Shown: piece by piece, positions 12,601-20,540 of the stretch
How positions within the stretch are numbered: position 1 is the first letter of the stretch
Layout: each line of letters starts with the position of its first letter
Assembly (NCBI GenBank): GCA_944470555.2
Contig: OX104127.1
Coordinates: 42,583,934 to 42,647,933, forward strand
From: Heterobilharzia americana
Taxonomy: Eukaryota; Platyhelminthes; Trematoda; Strigeidida; Schistosomatidae
Length of the DNA: 64,000 bases
Direction of reading: 5' to 3'
Translations under genes and position numbers: made by a program
The notes under the pieces: generated by a model
Databases searched by the model: none
The model's input: only the letters and a program-made list of their open reading frames with translations
Told to the model about the DNA's origin: nothing

Positions 12601-15600
12601 AAGACGATTTAAATCATGTTGCATTACAATGCAGATCAGCCTTAAACGGTATGAGAAGATAGTTGTAGGTTCCACTTAATTAAAGACAAATTTTCAGAGT
12701 CGATGTGGTTTACTTAAAACTATTTATATACCATGTGAGAATGACTTCTCACAATAAGTTTGCGATACTATACATTTTTAAATGTTACCGTCACATTAAC
12801 CAGGCCAGGTTATTATTATTGGATAGTGAGAATTTAAGAAAAGTATAATATAGAAATAGTGTTCATCATGGATTGACATCAGTTGGGGAGCCATTGAAAA
12901 TCTGGGAGCACTAGACAGCTGTTTCGTCCTAGTGTAGGACTCCTCAGCAGTACTGCTAAATTAAAAGAAACCCCATTCATCTCAAAAATACATTACTGCA
13001 TAGTGCTCATTAGTAACTTGCTTCCAGATGGATATCACGAAACTCTAATGAGAAGCCATAACCTATGGGGTCAACCAGTCGTAAGTGAAGCGGATGCGAA
13101 CTGAAGACTTTGGGTGATAGTCGCGCTATGTCGTGAATTGACAGAAGTTGGAAATTGTGATCCACTGGAAACCGACCCAGTGGCTGAATGGTTAAGGCGT
13201 TCGCCGTGAAACCTGAAGGTCCTGAGTTCGACCCCTAGCTGGGTCGTGGGTGCGTACTGCTGAGGAGTCCCATACTAGGACGAAACAGCTGCCCAGTGCT
13301 CTCAGATTTCCAATGGTTCCCCAACTGATGTCAGTCCATGATGAATAGTACTTCTAAATCAAAAATCCCCATTCATCTCAAAAATACATAAAAGTATAGT
13401 AGTTTTTTTCTAGTTACAAGAATAGCATTGTTATTTTTATTGGTCTACACATTTGAAGTGTTAAAAAGTGGTGTCAATGTTTTACGTGTTATTTATTTAT
13501 ACTGAAGTTGGAAATTAATCAGCAGTTGTAAGTTTAAAGAAGTAATATGTTATTCAGCTGTGTGTGTCTATCCATAAAATTCACTTTATTTATTGATGCG
13601 TCTCTTAGACAACTCATGATGATGTGATCCCACTTATACAGTTTTCTTACACTTTCCTAGAGTAAATGGAGTCATAGATTTGTAAAAACTGTAAATTTTG
13701 ACGTTTAAAGTACCTATGGGGGGGGGCGGATAGTAAGTCAAACTGTATGGTACATGTTACTTGACTCATGAATGTAAATGTCAAGAAATGGATGCTGTTG
13801 ATTGGTTGATCATAATCGTTAATTGTTTCAAAATAAATGATCAAATTTTAATTGTACATCTTTTTACAAGAAAATTTATCTTGTTTACTTTTAGTTCACA
13901 TTCCCAAATCCAACTCCTATTTCTCCACCTATACTTGGATTATACAATGTTACATTTGCTTATCCAAATCAAAAATGTTTATTCAAAGACTTAAATTTTG
14001 GTATAGATATGACGTCAAGAATTTCAATTGTTGGTCCAAATGGTGTTGGAAAATCTACATTTTTAAAATTACTTACAGGTGAAGTAGAACCGGTAAGTAT
14101 TTTATAACTTGTATAACACTGATTCAAAAGAATATTATTACTACTTATTACTTATAATTCCTTTTTATTATCTCTATAGTTTCCTATTATAAAAACATCA
14201 AATGAATTATTATTGTATTTGTTCATTTTTCTTTTAAACCATTTAGACTCAAGGTGAGCGTAGATTAAATCATCGTGTTAAAATTGGGAAATATGATCAA
14301 CATTCAGCGGATCAATTGAATTTAAGTGAAACACCAACTGAATATTTACAACGCCTTTTCAATCTAACTTATCAAGTAAGTTATATATATATATATATAT
14401 ATGTATTATGTAATTCGTTTGATATAATTTACATTCTATTGGATTATATGATTCCATATTGAGCACTCTAATAGGGATTGAAAAATTGATTCCCTTAGTC
14501 TACAAATCAGTAAGTAGAAAGAAGTTGAATGAGTTTACTATCATAGATTTGAGTTGATGAGTAACTTTGAATAAGTCTTAAGATATCTGCATAAATTTAA
14601 TTTCTTCAAAACAATCTGATTGAAAGTAATTGTTTCAAGTTGTTATTCATCGTGAACTGACATCAGTTGGAGGAACAAAGGAAACCTGGGACCACTGGAT
14701 AGGTGTTTCGTCCGACTAGTATGGGACTCCTCAGCAGTGCGCACCCACGACCCCACACCAGCAGGGATCGAACCTGCGACCTTCAGGTTCCGCGGACAGC
14801 GCGTTACCATTGAGTTAGCCACTGGGTCAGAATCCAATGCTCCATATTTCCAACTTCTCTTAGCTCACGATATTGGTGACTAGCTTCGAGAAGTATTCCC
14901 GAAGTTCCAATGAGAAATCGTGACCGGTGGAGTCAAAGCCTGATGGCCATGAGGACAGATACTCAGCGTTGACATTGGGTGGCGGTTGCGCTATATATCA
15001 TGAGCTAACAGAAGTTCGAAATATGGAGTATTGGATTGTGACCCAGTGGCTAGCTCAATGGTAACGCGCTGGCTACGGAACCTGAAGGTCGCGGGTTCGA
15101 CCCCTGCTGGTGGGGTCGTTGGTGCTTACTGCTGAGGAGTCCCATACTAGTCGGACGAAACAGCTATCCAGTGCTCCTAGGTTTCCCTTGTTCTTCCAAC
15201 TGATATCAGTCTACGATGAATAACAACTTGAAATAATTCCAAATCTCCACAACTCCCTCAAAATTTAATTGAAAGTAATTGTTTTTTCGGAGATTTTCGA
15301 TTTAAGATGGCGATGTTTCATGTATTCCTGATAATCGAATTTATTTGAATCAATAAAATTGTATTTTATGCACTTCTGTTTGATTAACTAGGCATCTGTA
15401 GTGTTTATTGATATGATTATGAGCAATAATTGATACTGGACAACGTCATGAAGTAAATAATACTAGATCACTCTGTGTGTTATAAATTAAATAAATTTTA
15501 AGGGAGTTGTGGAGATTTGGAAATATTTCAAGTTGTTATTCATCGTGAACTGACATCAGTTGGAGGAACAAAGGAAACCTGGGAGCACTGGATAGCCGTT

Positions 15601-18322
15601 TCGTCCGACTAGTATGGGACTCCTCAGCAGTAAGCACCAACGATCCCGAAACACCAGGCATCGAACCCGCGACCTTCAGGTTCCGTAGCCAGCACGTTAC
15701 CATTGAGCTAGCCACTGGGTCAGAATCCAATCGCCTATATTTTCAACTTCTGTTAGCTCACGATATAGCGTAACCGCCGCCCAATATCATCGTTGAGTAA
15801 CTGTCCTCACGACCGGTGGGGGCAAAGCCTGATGGTCGTGAGGACAGTTACTCAACGATGACATTGGGTGGCGGTTGTGCTACATCGTAAGCTAATAGAA
15901 GTTGAAAATATGGAGCATTGGATTGTGACCCAGTGGTTAGCTCAAAGGTAACGTGCTGGCCACGGAACCTGGAGGTCGCAGGTTCGATCCCTGCTGGTGT
16001 GGGGTCGTTGGTGCTTACTGCTGAGGAGTCCCATACTAGTCGGACGAAACAGCTATCCAGTGCTCTCAGGTTTCCTTTTTTTCTCCAACTGATGTCAGTC
16101 TACGATGAATAACAACTTGAAATGAATCAAATAAACGAATCTAATAGGGAATTAAATTCTACCACAGTTCCCAAGTTTTACACCTATATTAGTGTTTATT
16201 TTCTGTTCATAAAACAGGTTTGTAGGTCATGAATAGTTTTTGTATTTATGAGAACATTGAACGATAGTGTTTATCAACATCTGTATGTATGTGTATGATG
16301 AGATTACGTCTCATAGAAACTTAAAGATGATGTTGTATCATACTGAGAACTCATCATAACTATTCAGACCTCATTTGTTATAAATGTCTAGAAATATTAT
16401 AATATTATAGTATTTTTAATATCTTATCATGCTTATCTTTTGAGTAGTGTTTATCGTTTAGTATCGAGTAATCAGTCAGCTTTAGATGAAGTATTGTATT
16501 TAAAACGGTGACTGATGCTACAAGTAAATATATTAGTGAATGATCATGATTAATTTAGCCTTGAATTAGTTTAATTTAATATGATTTCCTTTTATATTTA
16601 GGATGCTCGTGCAACATTGGGTAAATTTGGCTTAGAAGCGCATGCACACACTATTCCTAATGCTGATTTATCAGGTGGTCAACGTGCACGTGTTGCTTTT
16701 GCAGAATTATCACGTCGTGCTCCAGATATCCTAATATTAGATGAACCGACAAATAATTTAGATATTGAATCAATTGATGCATTAGCTGATGCTATCAATG
16801 AATATAAAGGCGGTGAGTTAAACAAAATCTTACATGTATATAATAATTTTGCTTTCTTTGTCTAAAAAATATCCTCTCAGTGTATGTTGAATCAAAATTA
16901 CAAATCAACTTTAGATTATCGTGTAACATTTCTCTGTGATTACATCCGATTATTTTGCCTTTGATGACAGTTAACTGAGTGAAATTGAGCATCACCATCA
17001 TTATCAATATGAACGTGGGATCAGGCATTACTGTGTAACAGTCCAAGATGCCACACCTCATATATCAGCACATCAGATAACAAGGCAATAAAGTGGAAGA
17101 TGAAGTGGAAAAGAAAAATCAGTCAAAGGAAGTAGAAGTAGAAAGTGGTAAAAGAGAAAAAGGAAGAATGAGAAGATGGTGAGATTAGGTATAGCGGTTA
17201 AGATGAGAATGATATATGTATGCATTTGCGCCACTAACATCGGTTCTAAGCCATACCACTTAGAGTGTCTAACCACTGGTTTCTCTTGTCTCGCGGACCC
17301 CAACCAGCTAGTCTGTATCACCCTGTATGGCTCAAACGAATAGTCAATGACTTCAGGCATTGGTGCTCGAACCTTTTTCCAGCCTGGACCTACTTTGGCC
17401 AACATTGTGTGACAATACAGACAGTAGTTAGGCATGCGTAACACATGTCCCATTCCAGGTTTACAACCGCATCAACTGTCTTACCTCTCTTGCCTAAAAC
17501 TCTACGTCTGACTTTTGCGTTACTCACATGGTAACACCACGAAACAGCCTATACTACGAAGGCAATGGTGGTCAAACACCTGAAGCCTTCTCATTTCTCC
17601 TACCTTTAATAGCCATCTTTCATAGCCATAGAGTAGAACAGAAAGGACTGCAGCATAGTACACTAGACCCTTAATAGATAATCACACAGTTCAATCTACT
17701 AATTTAACCACTTTTGTTTACAAACATCTTATCATAAATTTTGTGATTCATTAGTCTCTGTTAGCGAGTAGTCACTCATAGTGAGATATGAAGATTGAGG
17801 CGAATAAGAGTAGATTGTGCTGAATGTCTTACTGGTGGATCGCACTTATAATACACAGCTTAGAAACTCAATACTATACTACTCTATTCACCACATTTAC
17901 TGTGTAGTTATTGTTATTCATCTGAGATCCAAACTCTATGGACTCTTAGCTAGAAATTTGTTGTTTAAGTTCATAGGATAAATAGTAGAGTCATTCATTT
18001 TCAATACTAAAGGATAGTTTTGGGAGGAAATATTTATCGTTCTGTAAAGCTTGTTTTTTTTTCCATATATTTAAGTCATATTTCTGTTCTGATGCATCAT
18101 ATCCTACTTAACTGGTGTCTTTTATTTACAGGTGTTATTGTTGTCAGCCATGATGAACGTCTTATTCGAGATACAAATTGTATTCTATGGGTTATTGAAG
18201 ATCTTGGAATCAATGAAATTGATGGTGATTTCGATGATTATCGTCGTGAGATTTTAGATTCTCTCGGTGAAGAAATATCTAATCCGAGTAAAGTGGCTGC
18301 AGTTTCTGGATGTCTGTCATAA
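368..18322 (+). CDS. ABCF1: ABCF1 (ABC50) orthologue, C-terminal half, 7 exons
   Basis: Partial gene: join(368..600, 5918..6042, 11221..11456, 13895..14092, 14247..14375, 16602..16812, 18132..18322). All junctions are GT-AG and in phase and give 440 residues plus a TAA stop. Known for the family: ABCF1 is a soluble twin-ATPase ABC protein without membrane segments that binds eIF2 and ribosomes in translation initiation. Seen here: ABC signature [16 protein letters not shown] and Walker [19 protein letters not shown] of domain 1; H-loop [10 protein letters not shown]; the typical linker [21 protein letters not shown] with a charged helix and LTRKQ; then domain 2 with Walker [10 protein letters not shown], signature [17 protein letters not shown], Walker [20 protein letters not shown]-loop [11 protein letters not shown] and the end [18 protein letters not shown]. 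The LDLNAVIWL and SHAHTI-like strings (here EAHAHTI) point to ABCF1 rather than ABCF2 or ABCF3. The Walker A of domain 1 and the N-terminal eIF2-binding region must lie left of base 368. Confidence 0.93.
601..1104. other. ABCF1 intron, proximal part, no recognised feature
   Basis: AT-rich intron sequence after the exon a donor. No open frame or repeat was recognised. The stretch around 850-1050 may belong to the retroelement that follows, but I could not support that. Confidence 0.5.
1105..3050 (+). mobile_element. Non-LTR retrotransposon family A, degenerate RT and 3' region
   Basis: Degenerate copy of an endonuclease-RT element with many stops and frameshifts. Readable pieces include [24 protein letters not shown] text near 1270-1350 and a reverse transcriptase block at about 2050-2290 ([20 protein letters not shown], with the YADD catalytic box). 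A late WLGHEFRM block sits near 2760. The copy on the - strand at 20540-23490 has the same order of blocks. RTE/SR2-type versus CR1-type was not resolved. It lies wholly within an ABCF1 intron. Confidence 0.75.
3086..3656 (-). mobile_element. Foldback hammerhead retroposon (family B), copy 1
   Basis: An inverted duplication of a tRNA-headed SINE flanked by a 12-bp direct repeat, tctttactgaat, at 3074-3085 and 3657-3668. Read on the - strand, the 3' end is on the left, ending CTCCCTCAAAATTC. The right end is cut off in the tRNA-like head, as expected for 5' truncation by LINE-type integration. The left half carries a hammerhead core (3174-3222). Arms 3248-3447 and 3459-3658 are inverted copies that look identical. 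Confidence 0.75.
3174..3222 (-). ncRNA. Hammerhead ribozyme motif, complete core
   Basis: On the - strand the order is GCACTG, CTGAGGA, stem II GTCC/GGAC, GAAA, a short stem III, the cleavage triplet ATC and CAGTGC. GCACTG and CAGTGC pair perfectly as stem I, and all invariant core bases are present. Stem III contains one C-A mismatch. Confidence 0.6.
3248..3658. repeat. 200-bp palindrome with an 11-bp spacer
   Basis: Left arm 3248-3447 and right arm 3459-3658 are reverse complements with no difference that I could see by eye. The centre is at about 3453. It is the middle of the foldback retroposon at 3086-3656. Confidence 0.85.
3669..5329. other. ABCF1 intron, no recognised feature
   Basis: AT-rich sequence with no coding frame of note. 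No repeat family recognised elsewhere in the window was found here. Confidence 0.5.
5330..5683. mobile_element. SMα-like hammerhead retroposon, head-to-head pair
   Basis: A - strand copy (about 5335-5500) meets a + strand copy (about 5490-5675) head to head. The outer flanks are also inverted (attaatgatgg versus ccgtcattaat). The + copy keeps CTGACGA and CGAAAC, but its cleavage region reads CTC and stem III no longer pairs. The - copy has TAACGAG and GGAAA in the core. Both ribozymes look inactive. Confidence 0.65.
5707..5814. repeat. 54-bp perfect tandem duplication
   Basis: The unit starting ttatgataaatagtgcttac at 5707 is repeated without change from 5761. Since 54 is a multiple of three it creates a repeated peptide in a spurious - strand frame. 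It abuts the SMα-like pair. Confidence 0.9.
5918..6042 (+). CDS. ABCF1: ABCF1 exon b: H-loop of ATPase domain 1
   Basis: The acceptor attttag ends at 5917 and the donor gtaagt starts at 6043. It encodes [19 protein letters not shown] then [23 protein letters not shown] and the first base of the next codon. The switch histidine of domain 1 is in IVSHD. It is separated from exon a by a 5.3 kb repeat-laden intron. It is too short to show as a convincing open frame on its own and was found by homology and phase. Confidence 0.92.
6735..7210 (-). mobile_element. Non-LTR retrotransposon family B (TTATTA-tailed), 3' end
   Basis: A 5'-truncated insertion flanked by the exact 12-bp duplication atttctatctat (6723-6734 and 7211-7222). 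The - strand encodes pieces of the RT C-terminal region, such as [20 protein letters not shown] and the terminal [18 protein letters not shown], ending CSTRNPRD before a TAATAA-type tail. Frameshifts are present. Confidence 0.8.
7223..8070. other. ABCF1 intron, no recognised feature
   Basis: AT-rich intron DNA. Nothing was recognised. Confidence 0.5.
8071..8298. repeat. Hairpin: about 83-bp inverted repeat with about 60-bp loop
   Basis: The left arm (about 8072-8155) starting atttaaacagcgtaatgag is matched in reverse complement by the right arm (about 8217-8298), with a few differences including a small indel. A short direct repeat, accgtgttatt, lies just outside each end (near 8039 and 8299). 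It could be a foldback or MITE-like element; the family is unknown. Confidence 0.75.
8690..9330 (-). mobile_element. Non-LTR family A fragment, - strand
   Basis: The - strand text [20 protein letters not shown] resembles the RT segment LLGENADKIRGLLKALSRNL of the family A copy at 20540-23490. The left part shares the string accaggcattactgtgta-like text with 17015-17060. It is internally deleted and degenerate. Confidence 0.6.
9415..10500 (+). mobile_element. Penelope-like element, RT fragment
   Basis: The + strand encodes [20 protein letters not shown] followed by [28 protein letters not shown] is a hallmark of Penelope-like reverse transcriptases, and the second string is their YVDD box region, here mutated to YFHD. 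Downstream text (9720-10500) is broken by stops. The right boundary is a guess. It is a dead copy in an ABCF1 intron. Confidence 0.75.
10632..10680 (-). ncRNA. Hammerhead ribozyme motif, complete core
   Basis: - strand: stem I GCACTG/CAGTGC, CTGAGGA, GAAA and the cleavage triplet ATC are all present. Stem II is weakened to wobble pairs (GTTT against GGAC). Confidence 0.55.
11062..11110 (+). ncRNA. Hammerhead ribozyme motif, complete core
   Basis: + strand: TTACTG stem I strand, CTGAGGA, stem II GTCC/GGAC, GAAA, ATC and CAGTGC. Stem I has at least four Watson-Crick pairs plus a wobble. Confidence 0.6.
11221..11456 (+). CDS. ABCF1: ABCF1 exon c: inter-domain linker
   Basis: The acceptor tttactctag ends at 11220 and the donor gtaatt starts at 11457. 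The first two bases complete an Ile codon (ISFKGML, matching MTFKKMY in vertebrate ABCF1). The exon is rich in Lys, Gln, Glu and Arg and is predicted helical, as expected for the ABCF linker, with the family strings KQERRLKEL and LTRKQ. It ends KPKEYVVK in phase 0. A 620-bp retroposon lies directly upstream of the acceptor. Confidence 0.92.
12190..12320. mobile_element. MITE of about 130 bp, copy 1
   Basis: Ends in ttaaaggccaccctgataac and, inverted, ...gctggggggcctttaaaa. Two further copies with the same terminal inverted repeat lie at about 18994-19140 and 19350-19492. It has no coding capacity. Confidence 0.65.
12908..12953 (-). ncRNA. Hammerhead ribozyme motif, best-preserved copy
   Basis: - strand: stem I GTACTG/TAGTGC (wobbles but fully paired), CTGAGGA, stem II GTCC/GGAC with a 7-nt loop, GAAA, stem III ACAG/CTGT and the cleavage triplet GTC. 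Every invariant core base is present. Confidence 0.7.
13254..13299 (+). ncRNA. Hammerhead ribozyme motif with altered cleavage triplet
   Basis: + strand: GTACTG, CTGAGGA, stem II GTCC/GGAC and GAAA are intact, but the triplet at the cleavage site reads GCC instead of GTC or ATC. This should abolish or strongly reduce cleavage. Confidence 0.6.
13895..14092 (+). CDS. ABCF1: ABCF1 exon d: Walker A of ATPase domain 2
   Basis: The acceptor is ttttag before 13895 and the donor gtaagt starts at 14093. Its 66 codons start [19 protein letters not shown] and include [19 protein letters not shown] and the P-loop GPNGVGKST. The last residues are LLTGEVEP. It is in phase 0 at both ends. Confidence 0.93.
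14247..14375 (+). CDS. ABCF1: ABCF1 exon e: domain 2, after Walker A
   Basis: The acceptor atttag ends at 14246 and the donor gtaagt starts at 14376. Its 43 codons read [20 protein letters not shown], then the conserved string [17 protein letters not shown]. The upstream intron is the smallest in the gene at 154 bp. Confidence 0.92.
14384..14402. repeat. (AT)n microsatellite
   Basis: A run of alternating TA directly after the exon e donor of ABCF1. Confidence 0.9.
14692..14740 (-). ncRNA. Hammerhead ribozyme motif, core present, weak stem III
   Basis: - strand: CTGAGGA, GTCC/GGAC, GAAA and ATC are present and stem I has five pairs. Stem III (ACAC against CTAT) is mostly unpaired. Confidence 0.5.
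15126..15174 (+). ncRNA. Hammerhead ribozyme motif, complete core
   Basis: + strand: TTACTG, CTGAGGA, stem II GTCC/GGAC, GAAA, ATC and CAGTGC in the canonical order and spacing. Confidence 0.6.
15585..15633 (-). ncRNA. Hammerhead ribozyme motif, core present
   Basis: - strand: CTGAGGA, GTCC/GGAC, GAAA and ATC are present and stem I is about four or five pairs. Stem III carries a C-A mismatch. Confidence 0.5.
16015..16063 (+). ncRNA. Hammerhead ribozyme motif, complete core
   Basis: + strand: TTACTG, CTGAGGA, stem II GTCC/GGAC, GAAA, ATC and CAGTGC in canonical order. Confidence 0.6.
16602..16812 (+). CDS. ABCF1: ABCF1 exon f: signature and Walker B of domain 2
   Basis: The acceptor tatttag ends at 16601 and the donor gtgagt starts at 16813. 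It encodes [35 protein letters not shown] and [18 protein letters not shown], and ends INEYKGG with the last Gly codon split across the intron. The catalytic Glu follows the Walker B Asp, as in active ABC ATPases. Confidence 0.93.
17010..17700 (-). mobile_element. Non-LTR family A fragment, 3' region
   Basis: The - strand reads [20 protein letters not shown] and [20 protein letters not shown]. These match the post-RT WLGHVLRM block seen in degenerate form at about 2760. It is a 3' fragment in the last ABCF1 intron, with no intact frame. Confidence 0.65.
18132..18322 (+). CDS. ABCF1: ABCF1 last exon: H-loop of domain 2 and stop
   Basis: The acceptor tttacag ends at 18131. The exon encodes [19 protein letters not shown], the family tail [19 protein letters not shown] and a short divergent end ([14 protein letters not shown]) before TAA at 18320-18322. 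The 3' UTR begins at 18323; its end was not determined. Confidence 0.92.
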
Positions 18323-18990
18323 GAACTTTGTTAAAAACATATTTTCTTGTTCACATCAGTCATTAGGTGATTTTTAATTACAAGGATTCTTGTCCTCTGT
18401 CTAGGTGGATGTATTCTTGCACATATGTACAGTTCTATGTTTATTTTATTGAAGATTATCTGTTTCTTTTATGCTCCTTCTTTTCTTACTGACCGGACTA
18501 CTCTTTCTTCAAATTCCTTTTGCGTGACTGTTTGAGACTTTACCTAGAGAGGGGTCTTTACTATTCTTATATCATTAGCCTTGGTCACGGTGTTCTCAAG
18601 ATTCTTGACCTTCTTGTCTGTGAGATTTTGTCTTTTTGTTCTTTTATATTTCGTTTGACGTGTGCATTGGCTTTTTGATTTTATCAACTGTTCAGTTAAT
18701 CAGACAGAAAATATACTTGATATGACTTGATTTCTCTAATTCTTTATTCTACCATTGATAAATACCGCATAGATTGTGAATGACAGCTTATTGTGATAGT
18801 GGAGGAGATTTGTTGCTCAGGATGTGAATGACCATTGTTCAGTGTTTTTGTTATGGTTTATGAAATTGCTGCATACTATGGCCGCTAACAATGCAGGGGG
18901 ATATTGAGTGTCGACCACCAACATTCAACAAATTTCTAGTTGATTCCCTACCTGACTAATTAATGAAGAAGGTATGATGGAGGTGTAGAA
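18323..18990 (+). other. ABCF1 3' UTR and downstream region
   Basis: Follows the TAA stop. It is AT-rich without coding frames. The transcript end was not identified. Confidence 0.5.
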
Positions 18991-18993
18991 ACG

Positions 18994-19140
18994 ACCTGAC
19001 TTCTAAAGGCCACCCTAGCAACAACTGAAATAACCAATCAGGCCTTGGTATTTCTGCCTGGGAAAGTACTTTTCTATAAAATAAAGGGATGTAATTACCT
19101 GTCTCGTCAGTTGCTAGGGTGGTGGCCTTTAAAGTCAGCC
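18994..19140. mobile_element. MITE copy 2 with 9-bp target duplication
   Basis: The exact 9-bp duplication gtagaaacg flanks it (18985-18993 and 19141-19149). The terminal inverted repeat is about 40 bp: ctgacttctaaaggccaccc on the left and the reverse complement of ggtggcctttaaagtcag on the right. A 9-bp duplication fits Merlin-like or Mutator-like transposition, but no transposase is present to decide. Confidence 0.75.
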
Positions 19141-19349
19141 GTAGAAACGTGTGGTGCGGTTGGAAGATCGAAAACCCAAACCAAAGGAAAATACTATATA
19201 TATATATATAGTTCGCTCTTTAAAATAATCCTATTGATTGGCTAATCCGCCGTTTGTCTGTCTAACTAAATAAATGATAACATAAACTACATTTTGGTTA
19301 GTCCCTCTGCAGACTAGTCATTTCTCTATCCCCATATAAGTTTTTCAGG

Positions 19350-19492
19350 GCTACTTTAAAGGCCACCCTAGCAAAGATCAAAATAACCAATCAGAGTTCC
19401 TCATTTTATCTAGAAAAGCAGGTTTTTCATAAAATAAAGAAGTCTAACTGGTCATTTCAGTTGTTGCTAGGGTGATCTTTGAGTCACGGAAG
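19350..19492. mobile_element. MITE copy 3
   Basis: Same ends as copies 1 and 2: aaaggccaccctagcaaag on the left and, inverted, cagttgttgctagggtgatc on the right. The middle is AT-rich. No clear target duplication was seen. Confidence 0.65.
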
Positions 19493-20540
19493 TTACGTCA
19501 CCAGACTAGGTAACTTCTCTATGAAGTAATAAGACTTTCGATTTCAAAATGTGTGTATATACGCTTCTAATTTGTACACCATGATGTACAGTAGGTTTTC
19601 ACCTTCGGTATTTTTCTTACTGTTTTGACTTATGGCACTTTGATTTTACTTGGAAATTAGTTAGAGATCTTTGTGATCAGTATGGTGACCGATTAACACA
19701 TATTCGGTTACGAATACAGGCAGAATCTTTCTGAAGTAGGTAATTAGTTTTTCTAGTTGGTTAAATCCTTTGTAAACTCAGTGGGTTACGATATTTTCAA
19801 TCAACTCAATGAAATGCCTTGTTCGACGATTATTAAATTGCTCTATAAGAATGCATTGTTTGTTGCGCTTGTACAACCAGTTCCCCCATTCTCATTGTGG
19901 ATAAACAATTACAAGTAAGAGGTTGCTTCCTATTGGACTACTAAGCGTTTCGTAGGTCATCATATTATTTGTTGTTTTAACATTCAGTTTCTTAGATGTG
20001 TAGTCAGGTTTTAGTGTGATAACCACTAGTTTCTAATCATTGCTCACTTCAAACTTTAGAAGAGACCTAGTCTGACGTATAGTCCACTAACAGCAAGTGG
20101 ATGATAACTCATATACATCACATTGTTACTAGTCCTTAGTGAAGCGTTTTCATTAGTTGTAGAGTATTTACTTGAACTCCGATCATTGGTCGTTCTATAC
20201 ACACATATATTTGTTAGTGAAGGACTGCAAGAAATATCCAGATAGTCATTTTATTCCATCTTAGTTTTAAGAAGAGGACATGAGGTCTATGCATTATCAA
20301 GAAGCAGCTGAACACAGCGAGAGCGATTTACGTCTCGATATCTATTTCTGTAACCACTTTTGACTTAGACAGACAGTCAGAATCAACGTAGAACTTCTCA
20401 CACGGATGTATCGGCTCTAGTTACCACACTTCAAAGCAGTAAAAAAGAAAGAATTGGAGTGATATCAAAGTGAGTGAAGTAGTTTGAGAGAATAAACATT
20501 CTGGAGATAACAGTCAGTGCAGAATATTCAAGCTTTAGGT
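19493..20540. other. Intergenic, no recognised feature
   Basis: Nothing coding or repetitive was recognised between the MITE and the non-LTR element. Confidence 0.45.

Larger units (their letters stand above)
12851..13389 (+). mobile_element. Foldback hammerhead retroposon (family C), copy 1
   Basis: Flanked by a 12-bp near-identical direct repeat, aaaagtataata (12839-12850) and aaaagtatagta (13390-13401). The 5' part is an inverted partial copy (12865-12953) carrying a hammerhead on the - strand. The main part is the sense SINE, whose head resembles a tRNA-Leu or tRNA-Ser 5' half (GTGGCTGAATGGTTAAGGCG) with B-box-like GAGTTCGACCCC, then a hammerhead (13254-13299) and the tail CATCTCAAAAATACAT. 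Confidence 0.75.
14636..15267 (+). mobile_element. Foldback hammerhead retroposon (family B), copy 3
   Basis: A 632-bp unit bounded by an exact 17-bp duplication, attgaaagtaattgttt, at 14619-14635 and 15268-15284. It starts at the family 5' boundary (CAAGTTGTTATTC) with the antisense SINE and ends with the sense SINE and tail CAACTCCCTCAAAATTT. Both halves carry a hammerhead core. The antisense half has lost part of its central arm. This is the clearest evidence that the palindrome integrates as one unit. Confidence 0.85.
15495..16119 (-). mobile_element. Foldback hammerhead retroposon (family B), copy 4
   Basis: Inverted SINE halves around a palindromic centre near 15815. The 3' tail (TTAAGGGAGTTGTGG when read on +) is on the left. 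The right end stops at the family 5' boundary ...AACAACTTG, so the unit lies on the - strand. No convincing target duplication was seen. Together with copy 3 it fills most of the ABCF1 intron before exon f. Confidence 0.75.

Noticed and set aside
13170..13245. tRNA gene in the family C SINE head
   Set aside because: A and B boxes are recognisable but no cloverleaf closes; it is a SINE promoter segment.
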